Of a stretch of 5,454 bases of DNA, positions 4,808-5,454 are shown piece by piece. How positions within the stretch are numbered: the stretch's first letter is position 1; every line of letters starts with the position of its first letter. This DNA comes from JAUXEH01 sp965602945 (lineage in GTDB: Bacteria; Acidobacteriota; Aminicenantia; Aminicenantales; Aminicenantaceae): positions 1-5,454 of the forward strand of contig CBFDBC010000222.1 of NCBI GenBank assembly GCA_965602945.1, in the 5' to 3' direction. Position numbers and translations under genes: made by a program. The notes under the pieces are model-generated. The model had not been told where the DNA came from. It was given only the letters and a program-made list of their open reading frames with translations, and did no database searches.

Positions 4808-5454
4808 ATGAAAAAAGTGCTGCTTTGGATACTGGCGTTCCTACTGACGGCTGTGGTGCTCGTGTACCAGCGGGTCACGGGACCCACCTATGAGAAGCGG
4901 GTCAAGGTGGAGCTGGCCGGCGAAACTGTCTCGGCCGAGCTCCTCCGAACACACGTCATCACGGCGGGCTGCCCGGTCCGCATAACCGTGCCCGGACAGG
5001 ACTTCGAGGGCTATGTGGAATACAAACGTTTCCCCACCAGCGACGCTTGGACCCGGCTGGAGATGCGGCGGGACGGAAACGACCTCGTCGCCTATCTTCC
5101 CAAACAGCCCATGGCCGGCAAGCTGGCCTACCAGGTGACCCTGACCTCGCAGGGAGAGTCAACCACCTTTCCTTCGGATGAGCCCGTGGTCATGCGCTAC
5201 AAGGGGGAGGTGCCCGGCCCGGTCCTCATCCTGCACATCTTCGTCATCTTCGGCGCCCTATTTTTCGCGTTCCGGGCGGGATTCGAGGCCCTTCGTAAAG
5301 ACGGGAAGGTACGGAAGCTGGCCATTATCACGGCTGTGTTCCTCTTCGTGGGCGGGATCATATTGGGCCCCATCATGCAGAAATACGCCTTCGATGCGTT
5401 CTGGACGGGTTTCCCGGTCGGCAACGATCTCACAGATACCAAAACACTGTTTGC
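4808..5454 (+). CDS. Membrane-anchored protein of unknown function, partial (runs off the right edge)
   Basis: The start is ATG 4808 with GGGAG at 4795-4799, 8 bases upstream. The 215 visible codons show an N-terminal membrane anchor or uncleaved signal (residues 4-20), a polar region at 22-133 with alternating beta-strand pattern and one Cys (55), then two membrane spans at about 136-155 and 170-189. The polar region is probably a periplasmic Ig-like beta domain (VKVELAGETVSAELL, AYQVTLTSQG). The segment AFWTGFPVGNDLTDTKTLF (197-215) is rich in Gly, Asp and aromatic residues and looks like a conserved family motif. From memory, conserved hypothetical membrane proteins carry a similar FWTG-P-G-DLTD-KT signature, but I know of no assigned function. 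More membrane spans probably follow beyond the window. It is divergent from the CBM9-like gene and separated from it by a long region with inverted repeats. Confidence 0.82.
   Translation, partial: MKKVLLWILAFLLTAVVLVYQRVTGPTYEKRVKVELAGETVSAELLRTHVITAGCPVRITVPGQDFEGYVEYKRFPTSDAWTRLEMRRDGNDLVAYLPKQPMAGKLAYQVTLTSQGESTTFPSDEPVVMRYKGEVPGPVLILHIFVIFGALFFAFRAGFEALRKDGKVRKLAIITAVFLFVGGIILGPIMQKYAFDAFWTGFPVGNDLTDTKTLF

Noticed and set aside
4803..4811. Two-codon upstream open frame ATG-ACA-TGA overlapping the start codon at 4808
   Set aside because: The upstream ATG is only 3 bases from GGGAG while 4808 is 8 bases away; the overlap is probably accidental.

Overview
This 5.45 kb window looks like bacterial chromosome. 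It has fairly GC-rich genes separated by AT-rich or hairpin-rich gaps, good Shine-Dalgarno sites and sigma70-like promoters. The gene mix (small charged proteins, a DMT exporter, a secreted CBM9-like protein, and GTCCC-type palindromes between genes) suggests a deltaproteobacterium (Desulfobacterota sensu lato). That placement is inferred from general resemblance and not proven. I see no rRNA, tRNA, CRISPR, transposase, integrase or phage gene.

Layout. (1) Positions 1-94, minus strand: the first 31 codons of a lipoprotein that leaves the window on the left. (2) Positions 95-270: a divergent, AT-rich promoter region. (3) Plus strand: a 69-residue protein with a basic half and an acidic half (271-480), then a 451-residue protein (564-1919) whose sequence can be followed along the catalytic domain of class I HMG-CoA reductase. 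It lacks the catalytic Glu, Lys, Asp and His, lacks both NADP(H) motifs, and carries a zinc-ribbon-like Cys cluster. This is the most unusual item in the window. A hairpin terminator follows at 2020-2062. (4) Plus strand: a 98-residue coiled-coil protein (2252-2548), a C-rich gap, and an EamA/DMT permease (2637-3548) whose transcript may be leaderless. (5) Positions 3549-3653: a cluster of palindromes between convergent genes, including a perfect 11-bp stem that can act as a terminator in both directions. (6) Minus strand: a secreted CBM9-like protein (3654-4511) with a strong extended -10 promoter. (7) Positions 4568-4807: a long leader or intergenic stretch with two inverted repeats. (8) Plus strand: a membrane-anchored protein of unknown function that leaves the window on the right (4808-5454).

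The genes do not form an obvious single pathway. The 69-residue gene and the HMG-CoA-reductase-like gene could share a transcript, since they are 83 bases apart with no terminator seen between them. The permease and the CBM9-like gene are convergent, and the CBM9-like gene and the final membrane protein are divergent, so most of the remaining genes look independently transcribed. All family calls and residue alignments were made by eye and from memory, without database searches.
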